A stretch of DNA of 60,060 nt from Nocardia rhamnosiphila NBRC 108938 (GCF_000720425.1 NZ_JOAJ01000016.1:1-60060), one strand, 5' to 3'. Positions 8,077 through 19,900 are shown, numbered from the stretch's first letter. Numbers and translations are program-made. The notes: generated from the letters alone by a model not told the origin.

Positions 8077-9513
8077 ATGATTACCACTGTTCCGCTCAGG
8101 GGCAAGGCTCCGGCTACCGGGCCTGTGGTGGCGGTCCTCGCTATGGCGGGAATCGTCGTAGCCCTGATGCAAACGTTGATGATTCCGATCCTCCCGCACC
8201 TGCCCGAGTACCTCGGCGCACCGGCGTCCGATACGGCGTGGGCTATCACGGCGACACTACTGGCCGCCGCGGTCGCGACGCCGGTGATGGGCCGTCTGGG
8301 CTACATGTTCGGAAAGCGCCGCATGTTGCTGATCAGCTTGGTACTGCTCACTACAGGTTCTGTAGTAGGTGCTCTGAGTACGACCCTCGTGCCGCTCGTT
8401 GTAGGCCGGGCGCTCCAGGGCCTCGCATCCGGTGTAATCCCACTGGGTATCAGCGTCATGCGCGATGTGCTTCCCAAGGAAAAACTCGCGAGCGCGGTGG
8501 CCGTGATGAGCGCTTCCCTCGGAGTCGGATGCGCGTTCGGTCTACCGATTGCGGCGTTGATCGCGGATAAAGCCGACTGGCACATGCTGTTCTGGGCCTC
8601 TGCCGTGCTGGGGGCTGTCGCCGCCGCCGTGATCGCGTTTGTCCTTCCCGAGTCGCAGGTACGAAGCGGTGGGGGTTTCGACTTTGCGGGCGCCGGCATG
8701 CTCGCTATCGGCTTGGTTGCTCTGTTGCTGGGCATATCCAAAGCCGCCGGCTGGGGTTGGACAAGTGCTTCGACATCGGTCGCGTTCGGCATTGCTGTTC
8801 TCGCGCTGGCTGTTTGGGTCCGGCTGGAGTTGCGTAGCGCCGAGCCCTTGGTCGACCTGCGCGTGGCGGGGCGCAGGCAGGTTCTGCTCACCAATATCGC
8901 TTCGATCGTGCTCGGATTCGCCGTGCTCGCCGCGACAATGGTCTTTCCCCAGGTGATGCAGCTGCCGCAATCGATCGGTTACGGCCTGGGTGGCTCCATG
9001 CCGGCGGCCGGTTTGGTGATGGCGCCGCTCGGTGCGGTACTGCTGGTCGCGGCGCCGGTTTCTTCGCGGCTGACAAATGGGTACGGGCCCAAGGTCACGC
9101 TGATGGCGGGAGCTGTGGTGCTTGCGATCGGCTATCTCGTGGGTATCTTCATGTTGCACTCGATCTGGCAATTGATCGTCACCGGTGTGGTCATCGGCTT
9201 CGGAACCGGCTTGGCATATGGTGCGATGCCCGCACTCATCATGCGCGCGGTGCCTCCGTCGCAGACCGCCGCGGCCAATAGCTTCAATACTTTGATACGT
9301 GCCCTGGGGACTTCGGCAGCCAGTGCCGTGACCGGTCTCGTACTCGCCGAGATGACCATGACGGTCGGGGGCACGGCGGTTCCGACCGAGAACGCCTTTC
9401 GCGTCCTCATGATCATTGCCGCAGGTTCGGCGCTCGCCGCGTTCGTCGTCGCCTTCTTCCTGCCAGGATACGAAGAATCGGTGGTGATTGCAGACCAGGT
9501 CGCCGCGCTCTGA
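8077..9513 (+). CDS. MFS drug exporter (DHA2-like, 14 segments)
   Basis: A 478-residue major facilitator protein. It shows motif A between segments 2 and 3 (GRLGYMFGKRR) and a motif C-like glycine/proline-rich segment 5 (GVGCAFGLPIAALIAD), a mark of drug/H+ antiporters. The number of hydrophobic segments, about 14, fits the DHA2 group. The ATG at 8077 has a GGAG ribosome binding site 9 bases upstream; a TTG at 8074 is possible. It follows the membrane protein after a 100-base gap. It probably exports a toxic compound, perhaps the substrate or product of the upstream hydrolase. Confidence 0.87.
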   Translation: MITTVPLRGKAPATGPVVAVLAMAGIVVALMQTLMIPILPHLPEYLGAPASDTAWAITATLLAAAVATPVMGRLGYMFGKRRMLLISLVLLTTGSVVGALSTTLVPLVVGRALQGLASGVIPLGISVMRDVLPKEKLASAVAVMSASLGVGCAFGLPIAALIADKADWHMLFWASAVLGAVAAAVIAFVLPESQVRSGGGFDFAGAGMLAIGLVALLLGISKAAGWGWTSASTSVAFGIAVLALAVWVRLELRSAEPLVDLRVAGRRQVLLTNIASIVLGFAVLAATMVFPQVMQLPQSIGYGLGGSMPAAGLVMAPLGAVLLVAAPVSSRLTNGYGPKVTLMAGAVVLAIGYLVGIFMLHSIWQLIVTGVVIGFGTGLAYGAMPALIMRAVPPSQTAAANSFNTLIRALGTSAASAVTGLVLAEMTMTVGGTAVPTENAFRVLMIIAAGSALAAFVVAFFLPGYEESVVIADQVAAL

Positions 9514-9782
9514 GTTCGCCGAGGTCATTCACGTCGATACACGCCGAGGGGCGGCGCCCTGTATCGCTGCGGCCTGACCAAGTGGTGTCCAGATTCGCGA
9601 TCAGAACCAGGGCGCTGGCCCCCATCTCGCGGATCTTGTCCGCGCACGGTGGTAGCCCATTCGATCTGTTTGAGCGAACCCGTGAGCTTTGGCCACCCGG
9701 CGGCGTGGGCCGAGGTCGCGTTGGCGGTGTTGACGGCCTCGTGCTCGCTCATGCCCTCGATGGTGCACCCGTGCGCCGACAC
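9514..9782 (-). pseudogene. Frameshifted remnant of a small conserved protein (LTGS-KQIxWA motif)
   Basis: The reverse strand from about 9782 reads WPKLTGSLKQIEWATTVR, then the frame breaks near 9640. The next phase continues with DKIREMGASALVLIANLDTTW. The LTG(S/T)xxQIxWAxxIR pattern and the following helix are typical of a small actinobacterial protein family of unknown function. The two halves need a one-base shift to join, so the gene is broken unless the base call is wrong. It overlaps nothing but the tail of the MFS gene and belongs to a decayed patch beside tRNA-Leu. Confidence 0.6.
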
Positions 9783-10129
9783 CGACCGAGGCCGGCGACA
9801 TCGGTGGGGCCGGGGAGGAGGTAGCTACCTCTCACCTATGCCCGCGAAGCTCACTAGGAAACCTCAGATTTCGGGCGTGCTACGTCTCCTGATGCTCTGT
9901 GTGGGCGAGGATGGCACCTTCGTCACAGGAGTGGCCGGCCTGCGGCTCGGGTCGCGCTCTGGACGGAACATGGAACTGCGGATGGCGGACACTTCGGCTG
10001 CGGTCCTGCTGCGGTACGCGCCACATGCGAGCTGGAACGCAGCGGTCGACACCGTCCGCGCCGAGCTGGAGGCCGCCGGTCATCGCCCGCTGTGGGATGC
10101 CGGATGGACTGCGGAATCTCCAGACGTGT
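9783..10129. other. Decayed region with a 14-base perfect palindrome
   Basis: This holds GAGGTAGCTACCTC (9818-9831), a perfect palindrome just ahead of an ATG at 9838. A plus-strand frame from there has a plausible stretch around 9970-10130 (helix WNAAVDTVRAELEAAGH) but no known family and no clean end. It could be a remnant gene with its operator. Confidence 0.3.
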
Positions 10130-10327
10130 TCTCGGCAGCCAGTCAAGCGTGGTCATCACGTATCGGTTCAAGATTCTGCGGGCCTCGCCGACCGTTGATA
10201 TGCCGTACAGGACATCGTCGTGGGGGATCGGGGCTGGTTCCGGCGCCTTCGGCAGTGGGCCGCGAATCAGCTGTTCCAGTGGCGCCTGCGGGGGAATCAC
10301 CGCAGACCCCGATCGTGCCCTGTGCAC
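10130..10327 (-). pseudogene. Possible AbrB-like regulator remnant
   Basis: The reverse strand from the ATG at 10327 encodes a Pro-rich leader and then HDDVLYGISTVGEARRI, followed by NRYVMTTLDWLPRTRLEI. That resembles the swapped-hairpin AbrB/MazE-like start of some actinobacterial proteins (strand, GRI, helix, G-x-R-L-x-I). After this the frame loses similarity, so the gene seems truncated. The identification rests on pattern memory only. Confidence 0.3.
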
Positions 10328-10410
10328 TGCCCGGCAGGGTTGGGATGGTCGACCCTGGCAGATCTGCCAGGAGTTCTTGCAGGTGGGTGCGCATTTCCCA
10401 GGTCACCTTC

Positions 10411-10462
10411 GTGTGTTCGAGTGCGCTCGAACACACGGCACGTAAATGCGGCAAATCTGCCG
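10411..10462. terminator. Two inverted repeats downstream of tRNA-Leu
   Basis: A perfect 11-base inverted repeat (GTGTGTTCGAG, TGCG loop, CTCGAACACAC; 10411-10436) and a 5-base stem CGGCA-AATC-TGCCG (10449-10462) lie just past the 3' end of the tRNA, which is read on the reverse strand. One of them is likely the tRNA terminator. The first could instead be an operator of the remnant gene at 10327. Confidence 0.45.
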
Positions 10463-10470
10463 TGAATCTG

Positions 10471-10552
10471 TGCGCGAGGGGGGACTTGAACCCCCACGTC
10501 CGTGGACACCAGAACCTAAATCTGGCGCGTCTGCCAATTTCGCCACTCGCGC
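10471..10552 (-). tRNA. tRNA-Leu (anticodon TAG)
   Basis: The reverse strand folds as a class II tRNA. The acceptor GCGCGAG pairs with CTCGCGC, and the discriminator is A. The anticodon stem CCAGA/TCTGG encloses loop TTTAGGT, which gives anticodon TAG for leucine CUA codons. A long variable arm (TGTCCACGGACGTGG region) and a T loop with GTTCAAGTC are present. CCA is not encoded. The 3' end faces the decayed accessory region. Confidence 0.95.
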
Positions 10553-10940
10553 TTGGTGGTACGACCGTCCAAACTCTACCGGTCCGTCGGCGGATCGCGA
10601 AGACGCGGGTCGGTGTTTTGTACTCGCCGGTAACCCCACCTGGGATTATAACGATTCGGTAACCGGCAATATGAGGAGTACTCACGTTTCGCGGGGGTAA
10701 GGACCGGCCCTCACCAGCGGGTTCAAATATGAGGGAGGTTCATGTTTCCGTCGATTCTGGTACATGGGTGCACGAATACTCGCCGGTAGCCGACGCACGG
10801 GCAGGCAAACGTGAGGATTCCCTCATGATTTTGTGCCATTCTCGCTGAGAGCAGGCCGATGGGCGTGGACCGCCCGCGCGCGGACTGGGAGCCGGGGAAG
10901 TCTCCGAAGACATGTCGCCACGAGAGAAAGTCGAAGCGTC
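10553..10940 (+). promoter_or_regulatory. Control region between tRNA-Leu and fas
   Basis: About 390 bases, AT-rich for this genome. The reverse strand has TATAAT (10650-10645), probably the tRNA-Leu -10. Toward fas there are repeated elements: CGGTAACC at 10628-10635 and 10657-10664, ATATGAGG at 10669-10676 and 10727-10734, and a dyad TGAGG-ATTC-CCTCA at 10812-10825. They are candidates for binding sites of a FasR-type regulator, but I know of no motif that would prove it. I could not fix the fas transcription start. Confidence 0.45.
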
Positions 10941-13900
10941 TTGACGATCAACGAGAGCACTGCGTCCGGGGCCGGACACCGGGTGGACGCCGCCGCAGGC
11001 AGGACCGTGACCGAGACGAATCGCACGCCGTTGCTGGACCGGTTGCGTGAAGGAACCCCGTACGCGCTCGCCTTCGGTGGGCAGGGCGCCAGCTGGCTGG
11101 GCGAACTGGCCGAGATCGGCCGCGACGCCGCCCTGGAACCCGAACTCACCGCACTGGTCAACGAGGCGGCCGCGCTGCTGGGCCCCGTCGCGGACCAGTT
11201 GCTGGTGGTGCGCCCGGTGGGATTCGACCCCGTCGCCTGGATGCTGGAGGACGACCTCGCCGACGAGGAGACCGACACCTCGGACGCGCCGCCGGAGCGG
11301 GTGCTGCGTTCGGCCGCGGTATCGATGCCGGGTGTACTGCTGACCCAGCTCGCCGCGCTGCGGGCCCTGCGGCTGCAGGGACTGGACCCGGCCGAGATCG
11401 CGCCCGTCGCCGTGGTCGGCCACTCGCAGGGGCTGCTGGCGGCCGCCGCGGTGCGCGCCGCCGGGGAGCGGGACGCGGAGATCCTCGCCATCGCCCAGCT
11501 GGTCGGCGCGGCAGCCGGACTGGTCGCGCGACGGCGCGGCCTGATGCCGGTGGGTGAGCGGTCCTCGATGGTCGCGGTCTCCAATGTCGACCCCGACGAA
11601 CTGCGGGCAGTACTCGCCGAGGTCTCCGCGGGTGTGGACCCGATGGTGGCCGCGGTGCTGTCGATCCGCAACGGCCGGCGCCGCGTGGTGCTGTCCGGGA
11701 CCCCCGATCAGCTGCGCCGGGTGCAGCAGCACTGCGCGCAGCTGCACGCCGAACAGGACCGTGAGCGGTCGGCCAAACAGCGCGGCGGTGCGGTCTTCGC
11801 ACCGGTCTTCGAGGACCTCGACGTCGATGTCGCGTTCCACCATCCGGCCCTCGCCGACACCGTCGAACTGGTCGCCGGGTGGGCCGGGCAGTGCGGGCTC
11901 GATACCGAACTCGCCGGCGAGCTGGCCCGCGACATCCTGGTCGAACCGGTCGACTGGGTCGGGACCGTGGACGAAGTGGTCGGCACCGGCGCCGAATGGA
12001 TCCTGGACCTCGGCCCCGGCGACCTGCTCTCCCGTGTCAGCGGTGGTTCGCTCAAGGGCACCGGTGTCGGCATGATCGCCGCGGCCACCCGGGCCGGACA
12101 GCGGAACCTGCTGACCCCGGGCGCCACGCCGGAGGTCGCGCAGCCGTGGACCGCGTTCGCGCCGCGCCCGGTGCGACTGCCGAACGGGCGCATCGTGGTG
12201 GAGACCGCGTTCACCAAGCTCACCGGGCGTTCGCCCATCCTGCTGGCGGGTATGACCCCGACCACGGTGGACGCGAAGATCGTCGCGGCCGCGGCCAACG
12301 CCGGCCACTGGGCGGAACTGGCCGGCGGCGGCCAGGTGACCGAGCAGATCTTCGCCGACCGGGTGACGGAACTGCAGGAACTGCTGCACCCGGGCCGGCA
12401 GGTGCAGTTCAACTCGCTGTTCCTGGATCCGTACCTGTGGAAGTTGCAGCTGGGCGGAAAACGGCTGGTTCAGCGGTCCCGCGCGGCGGGCGCTCCGTTC
12501 GACGGTGTGATCGTGACCGCCGGTATCCCGGAGCTCGAGGAAGCCGTCGCGCTGATCGAGGAACTGACCGAGGCGGGAATCAGCCACGTCGCCTTCAAAC
12601 CGGGCACGGTCGCGCAGATCCGCGCCGTGCTCCGGATCGCCGACGCCGTGCCGGACTACCCGGTGATCATGCACATCGAGGGCGGTAAGGCCGGTGGGCA
12701 CCACTCCTGGGAGGACCTGGACGATCTCCTCCTCGAAACCTATGCCGAACTGCGTGGCCACGGAAACGTCGTGGTCTGCGTCGGCGGCGGCATCGGGACG
12801 CCGGAGCGGGCCACCGAATACCTGACCGGCGCCTGGTCGGCGCCGCACGGCTACCCGGCCATGCCGCTGGACGGTGTGCTGGTGGGCACCGCGGCGATGG
12901 CGACGCTGGAGGCCACCACCGCGCCCGAGGTGAAACAGCTGCTGGTCGATACCCCCGGCACCCCGGACTGGGTGGGCGCGGGCACCGCGAGCGGCGGGAT
13001 GGCCTCGGGCCGCAGCCAGCTGGGTGCCGATATCCACGAGATCGACAATGCCGCTTCGCGCACCGGTCGTCTGCTCGACGAGGTGGCCGGGGACGCCGAG
13101 GCGGTGGCGCAGCGCCGCGCCGAGATCATCGAGGCGCTGAACGCGACCGCCAAGCCCTACTTCGGCGATATCGCGGCCATGACCTACCTCGCCTGGCTCG
13201 AACGCTACGTGGACCTGGCGATCGGACAGGAGCGCCGGCAGGACTTCGACTGCGGCACCGACCTCGGTGACGCGATCACCGCGGCGACCCGGTCGGTGTG
13301 GCTGGACATCAGCTGGCGCGACCGATTCGCCGAAATGCTGCGCCGCGCCGAGGCCCGGCTCGCCCCGGCCGACCGCGGCGAGATCGACTCGCTGTTCCGC
13401 GACGAGGATCTGGAAGACCCCGCCACCGCGCTCGCCACGCTGCGCGAGCACTATCCGGCGGCGGCGCAGAGCCTGCTGCATCCGGCGGATGTGCCGTTCT
13501 TCGTCACCCTGTGCAAGACGCCGGGTAAACCGGTCAACTTCGTTCCGGTGGTCGATCAGGACGTGCGGCGCTGGTGGCGCTCGGACTCGCTGTGGCAGGC
13601 CCACGATCCGCGCTACTCCGCCGATCAGGTCTGCGTCATCCCGGGCACCGTCGCCGTCGCCGGGATCACCCGGGTGGATGAGCCCGTGGGCGAACTGCTG
13701 GACCGGTTCGAGCAGGACACCGCCTACAAGCTGGTCCGCGACGGCCTGGCGCCGACCGCGGTCGACGCCCGCCGGGTCGCCGCGGTGACCAGCGGACCGA
13801 TCGATGTGGTGCTGGCCGCGCCGGACGTGAACTGGTCGGGCCGGGCCACCGTGAACCCGGTGCACCGGCTCGGCGACCTGCACGAGTGGACCGTGGACGA

Positions 13901-16900
13901 GAAGGGCGCGGTGCACCCGCCGACCGGAGCCACCCTGGTCGAGGCCGAGGGTCCCGAGGCCGAGCACAACTACCTGGAACTGACCGTCCCGCTGTACGCC
14001 GGACATGTGGTGCGCATCCGCATCACGGTGCCGGTGACCGTGTACAACGGCGGCGCGCCGGTGGTGACCGAAGCCGATGCCGACGCGGCCATGTCCGCGC
14101 TGCTCGGGGTGGCCGCCGGACAGGCGCTGCCCGAGGTCAAGGGCAATGTCGCGCACCTGAATCTGGCCTGGTCGCCGGATCTGGTCGCCGATCACGCCGG
14201 CGTCACCGGCGCCGGGCTGCCGGCGGAGCTGAGCACGCTGGGCCGCACGGTGCCCGATGTGCTGGTGGGTGCCTGCTGGCCGGCGGTGTTCGGGGTGCTG
14301 GGCGCAGCGCGGACCGCGGCCGATACCAGCGTGATCGAGGGCATGCTGGATCTGGTCCATCTGGACCACCGGATCGAGCTGCTGCGCGAACTTCCCGGCG
14401 AGACCAGCATCCTCGTGGTGCGGGCCGAATCCGGGACGGTCGTCGACACCGACCTCGGCCGGGTCGTCGAGGTGGATGTCACCGTCGGTGAAATGCGCGA
14501 TCAGGGCCTGGACGTGGTGCCGCTGGCCCGCCTGACCGAACGTTTCGCCATCCGCGGCCGCACCGGCGCGGGCGAACTGACCGATCCGCCGCGGGCCGCG
14601 GGCACCGTGAGCGCCGACGCCACCGAGACCCCGCGCCGCCGGCGCCGGGACGTCACCATGGTGGCGCCCCGGAGCATGGCCGCGTTCGCCTCGGTCTCCG
14701 GTGACCACAACCCCATCCACACCAGCGATGCCGCCGCGAAACTCGCCGGCCTGGGCAGCCCGATCGTGCACGGCATGTGGCTGTCGGCCGCGGCGCAGCA
14801 CGCGGTGTCGGCGGTGGACCCGCAGGCCTCGGTGCCGGCTCGCACGCTGACCGCGTGGACCACCCGGTTCCTGGGCATGGTCCGGCCGGGCGCCGATATC
14901 GATGTGCGGGTGGAGCGGATCGCGGTCGACAGGGGCGACGAGATCATCGAGGTCTCCTGCCGCGCCGCCGGCGATCTGGTGATGACCGCGACCGGTCGCA
15001 CCGTCGCGCCGAAGACCGTCTACGCGTTCCCGGGCCAGGGCATCCAGCGCAAGGGGATGGGCCTGGACGCGCGGTCGCGCTCCAAGGCCGCCAAGGCCAT
15101 CTGGGACCGGGCCGACAAGCACACCCGGGAGGCATTGGGCTTCTCGATCCTGGCCGTGGTGCGGGACAACCCGACCTATCTGAAGGCGCGCGGGGTCGAG
15201 CACCGGCACCCGGACGGTGTCCTGCACCTGACCCAGTTCACCCAGGTCGCCATGGCCACCCTCGGTGTCGCCCAGGTCGCGGAACTCCGCGAGGCCGGTG
15301 CGTTCGTGGAGGGCGCGCTGCTGGCCGGGCATTCGGTCGGTGAGTACAACGCGCTGGCCGCCGTGGCCGGTGTGCTGCCGCTCGAGGCCGTCCTCGAGGT
15401 GGTGTTCCAGCGTGGTTCGGCCATGCACGAGCTGGTGCCGCGGGATGCGCAGGGGCGCAGCGACTACCGGATGGCCGCTATCCGGCCCTCGCAGATCGGA
15501 CTGCCCGACGACGATGTCATCGGCTTCGTCGCCGGTGTCGGCGAGCAGGTCGGGGAATTCCTGGAAGTGGTGAACCTGAACCTGCGGGGCTCGCAGTACG
15601 CCATCGCGGGTACCGTCGCCGGTCTCGACGCCCTGGAAGCCGAGATCGAACGCCGCCGCGCGGAATTCGGCGGTAAGCGCGCCTTCATCCTGGTCCCCGG
15701 TATCGATGTGCCGTTCCATTCCACGGTGCTGCGCAAGGGTGTGCCGGAGTTCCGGGGCAAGCTCGAGCAGTTGCTGCCCGAGGAACTGCAGCCGGAGGTG
15801 CTGGTCGGGCGCTATATCCCGAACCTCGTGCCGAAGCCGTTCTCGCTGGAGCGGGAGTTCGTCGCCGAGATCGCCGACCTGGTGCCCTCGGAGCCGCTCG
15901 CCGCCGTCCTCGCCGATTTCGACTCCTGGTCGCAGCGCCCGAGCGAACTGTGCCGCGTGGTGCTGATCGAACTGCTGGCCTGGCAGTTCGCCAGCCCGGT
16001 GCGCTGGATCGAGACCCAGGACCTGCTGTTCGGTGAGCTGGGTGTGGAGCGCTTCGTGGAGGTCGGCCTGGGCGCCACCCCGACCGTGGCGAACCTGGCG
16101 AGCCAGACCCTGAAACTGCCCGATTTCGCCACCAGCACGGTGGAGGTGCTCAATATCGAGCGCGAGGCGGCGGTGGTGTACTCCACCGATACCGACCCGG
16201 CTCCGGTGGACGAGCCCGTGGAGGAGGCCACCGAGGCGCCCGTCGCCGCGGCCGCTCCGGCCGCCGCGCCCGCCCCCGCGGCTCCGGCCGCGACCGGCGG
16301 TCCGCGGCCCGACGACATCGCCTTCACCGCCGCCGACGCCACCCGCGTGCTGATCGCGCTGTGGACCAAGCTCCGGATCGACCAGATCGGCCCGGTCGAT
16401 ACGATCGAGGGCCTCTGCGACGGGGTGTCCTCGCGCCGTAACCAGTTGCTGGTCGACCTCGGGTCGGAACTGTCGCTGGGCGCGATCGACGGTGCCGCCG
16501 ACGCCGATATGGGCGCGCTGTCCGCGACCGTGGAACGCCTCGCCCGCACCTACAAGCCGTTCGGCTCGGTGCTCGGCGACGCGATCAACGATCATCTGCG
16601 CAAGGTGTTCGGGCCGTCCGGTAAGCGGCCGGCCGCGATCGCCGAACGGGTGAAGAAGGTCTGGGAACTGGGGGAGGGCTGGGCCAGCCACATCACCGCC
16701 GAGGTCTCGCTCGGTACCCGCGAGGGCACCAGTGTGCGCGGCGGCGACCTGGGCGGCCTGGTTCCCGGGGCGCTCTCCGACGGCGCGTCCGTGGACGCCG
16801 CGATCGACGCCGCCGTCCAGGCGGTGGCGGCGCGGCGCGGTGTGGCCGTCTCGCTGCCCGCGGCCGGCGGCGCCGGCGGCGGCACCGTGGATGCGGCGGC

Positions 16901-19900
16901 TCTGGGTGAGTTCACCGAGCAGATCACCGGCAAGGACGGTGTGCTGGCCTCGGCGGCCCGTCTGGTGCTCGAGCAGCTCGGATTGAGTGAGCAGACCTCC
17001 GCGGCGGAAGCCACCGACGACGGACTCGTCGACCTGGTGTCGGCGGAACTGGGTTCGGACTGGCCGCGGCTGGTCGCCCCGGCGTTCGACGCCCGCAAGG
17101 CGGTGCTCATCGACGACCGGTGGGCCACCGCGCGTGAGGATCTGGCCCGGCTGTGGCTGGGTGCGGACGCCGTGACCGCGGAGCTGCCGGTCGCCGGGTT
17201 CACCGGCGCCGGTGAAGCGGTTGCCGCGCAGGCCGACTGGTGGCGGCAGCGGGCCGTAGGCGAAGCGCGTTCCGTGCTGGCCGGTCACTACGAGCGGATT
17301 GCCGAGGCGGCGCGGAACACCACCGAAGCCGGCGTGTGGTCCGACGAGGTCGCGGTGGTCACGGGGGCGAGCAAGGGCTCCATCGCCGCCGCGCTCGCCG
17401 GGCGCCTGCTCGGTGGCGGGGCGACCGTGGTGGTCACCACCTCGCGTCTGGACGACACCCGGCTCGGCTTCTACCGTGACCTGTACCGCGCCAATGCCCG
17501 GCACGGTGCGGCGCTGTGGGTGGTTCCGGCGAATATGGCCTCCTACACCGATATCGACGCCCTCATCGACTGGGTCGGTACCGAGCAGGTCGACAATGCC
17601 GGCGGCGCCAAGATCAAGACCAAGGACGCGCTCACCCCCACCCTGCTGCTGCCGTTCGCGGCGCCGCGGGTCTCCGGATACCTCTCCGACGCGGGTGCCC
17701 GCGCCGAAATGGAGATGCGGGTGCTGCTGTGGTCGGTGGAGCGGCTCATCGGCGGTCTGTCCACGCTCGGCGCCGACCACGATGTCGACGCGAAACTGCA
17801 TGTGGTGCTGCCGGGTTCGCCCAACCGCGGCCTCTTCGGCGGTGACGGCGCCTACGGCGAGGCCAAGGCCGCGCTCGACGCCGTGGTCGCCCGGTGGCGG
17901 GCCGAGAAGACGTGGGCGGCCCGGGTCACCCTGGTGCACGCGCTGATCGGCTGGGTCCGGGGCACCGGGCTCATGGGCCACAACGATCCGATGGTGGACG
18001 CCGTCGAGCAGGCCGGGGTGCAGACCTGGTCGACCGACGAGATCGCCGACGAACTGCTGAAGTGGGCGACCGAGCAGGCCCGTGCGGCCGCCGCGGCCGA
18101 TCCGCAGCAGATCGACCTGACCGGCGGGCTGGCCGGTGCCGATCTGGACCTGGCGGCGCTGGCCAAGCAGGCGCAGGAAGCCGCGGACGCCGAGGAGGCC
18201 GACGAAGTGCCGGCCTCGGACGCGCCGCGGATCTCCGCGCTGCCCGCGCCCCCGGCGCTGACCTCCGCACTGCCCGTCCCCGAATGGGGCGCGGTGACTG
18301 CCGATCTCGCCGATATGGTCGTTATCGTCGGCGCCGGTGAACTCGGACCGTACGGTTCGGCGCGGACCCGGTTCGAGATGGAGGTCTCCGACGAGCTGTC
18401 GGCCGGCGGTGTACTGGAACTGGCCTGGACCACCGGCATGGTGGCCTGGGAGAACGACCCGAAGCCGGGCTGGTACGACACCGAATCCGGTGACTACGTG
18501 CCGGAACACGAACTGGCCGAGCGGTATCACGACGCCGTGGTCGAGCGGTGCGGTATCCGCCGCTACGCCGACGACGGTGCCATGGTCGACAACAGCAGCC
18601 CGCTGATGACCTCGGTGTTCCTGGATCAGGACCTGTCGTTCACGGTCGGCGGCGAAGCCGAGGCGCGTGCCTTCTACGCGGCCGACCCGGAGCACACGGT
18701 CATCACCCCGGTCGCCGACTCCGGCGACTGGACCGTGACCCGCAAGGCCGGCACCGAGATCCGGGTGCCGCGCCGGGCGAACCTGTCGCGGACGGTGGGC
18801 GGCCAGATTCCGACCGGCTGGGATCCCACCGTCTGGGGTATCTCCGCGGATATGGCGTCCTCGATCGACCGGGTGGCGCTGTGGAACATCGCCTGCACCG
18901 TCGACGCGTTCGTCGGTTCCGGGTTCAGCCCGTCGGAGCTGATGAGCTGGGTCCACCCGAGCCTGGTGGCCAACACCCAGGGCACCGGTATGGGCGGTAT
19001 GTCGTCGATGCGGTCGCTCTACGTCGACAACCTGCTCGGCGAGCCGCGGCCCAACGACATCCTGCAGGAGGCGCTGCCCAATGTGGCCCTGGCGCATGTC
19101 GTGCAGTCCTACGTCGGCAGCTACGGCGCCATGGTGCATCCGGTCGCGGCCTGCGCCACCGCCGCGGTGTCGGTGGAGGAAGGTGTCGACAAGATCAAGC
19201 TCGGTAAGGCCGAGGTGGTCGTGGCCGGTGGCTTCGACGATCTGGGTATCGAGGGCATCGTCGGCTTCGGCGATATGTCGGCCACCGCGGATTCGGCGGC
19301 CATGAGCGCGAAGGGCATCAGCGACCGCTACTTCTCCCGGGCCAACGACCGCCGTCGCGGTGGGTTCGTGGAATCGCAGGGTGGCGGCACCGTGCTGCTG
19401 GCCCGCGGTGACGTGGCGCTGGAACTGGGCCTGCCGGTCCTCGGTGTGGTCGCCTATGCCCAGTCCTACGCCGACGGCGTGCACACCTCGATCCCGGCGC
19501 CCGGCCTGGGCGCCCTCGGTGCGGGCCGGGGCGGCCGGGAATCCCGGTTCGCCGCCGAACTGCGCAAACTCGGTGTGGGCCCGGACGATATCGCGGTCGT
19601 GTCCAAGCACGACACCTCCACCGCGGCCAACGATCCGAACGAGTCCGAACTGCACGAGCGGCTGGCGGCGGCCATCGGCCGGTCCGACGGAGCGCCGTTG
19701 TTCGTGGTCTCGCAGAAGAGCCTCACCGGGCACGCCAAGGGTGGCGCGGCCGCGTTCCAGCTGATCGGCCTGTGCCAGGTGCTGGAAAACGGTGTGGTGC
19801 CGCCGAACCGGAGCCTGGACTGCGTCGACGACAAGATGTCGGAATACCCGCATCTGGTCTGGGTGCGCGAGGCGCTGCGCTTCGGTGACCGGTTCCCGCT

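Noticed and set aside
10411..10436. LexA/SOS box
   Set aside because: The half-sites are in the wrong order (GTTCGA then TCGAAC); a real box reads TCGAAC-N4-GTTCGA.
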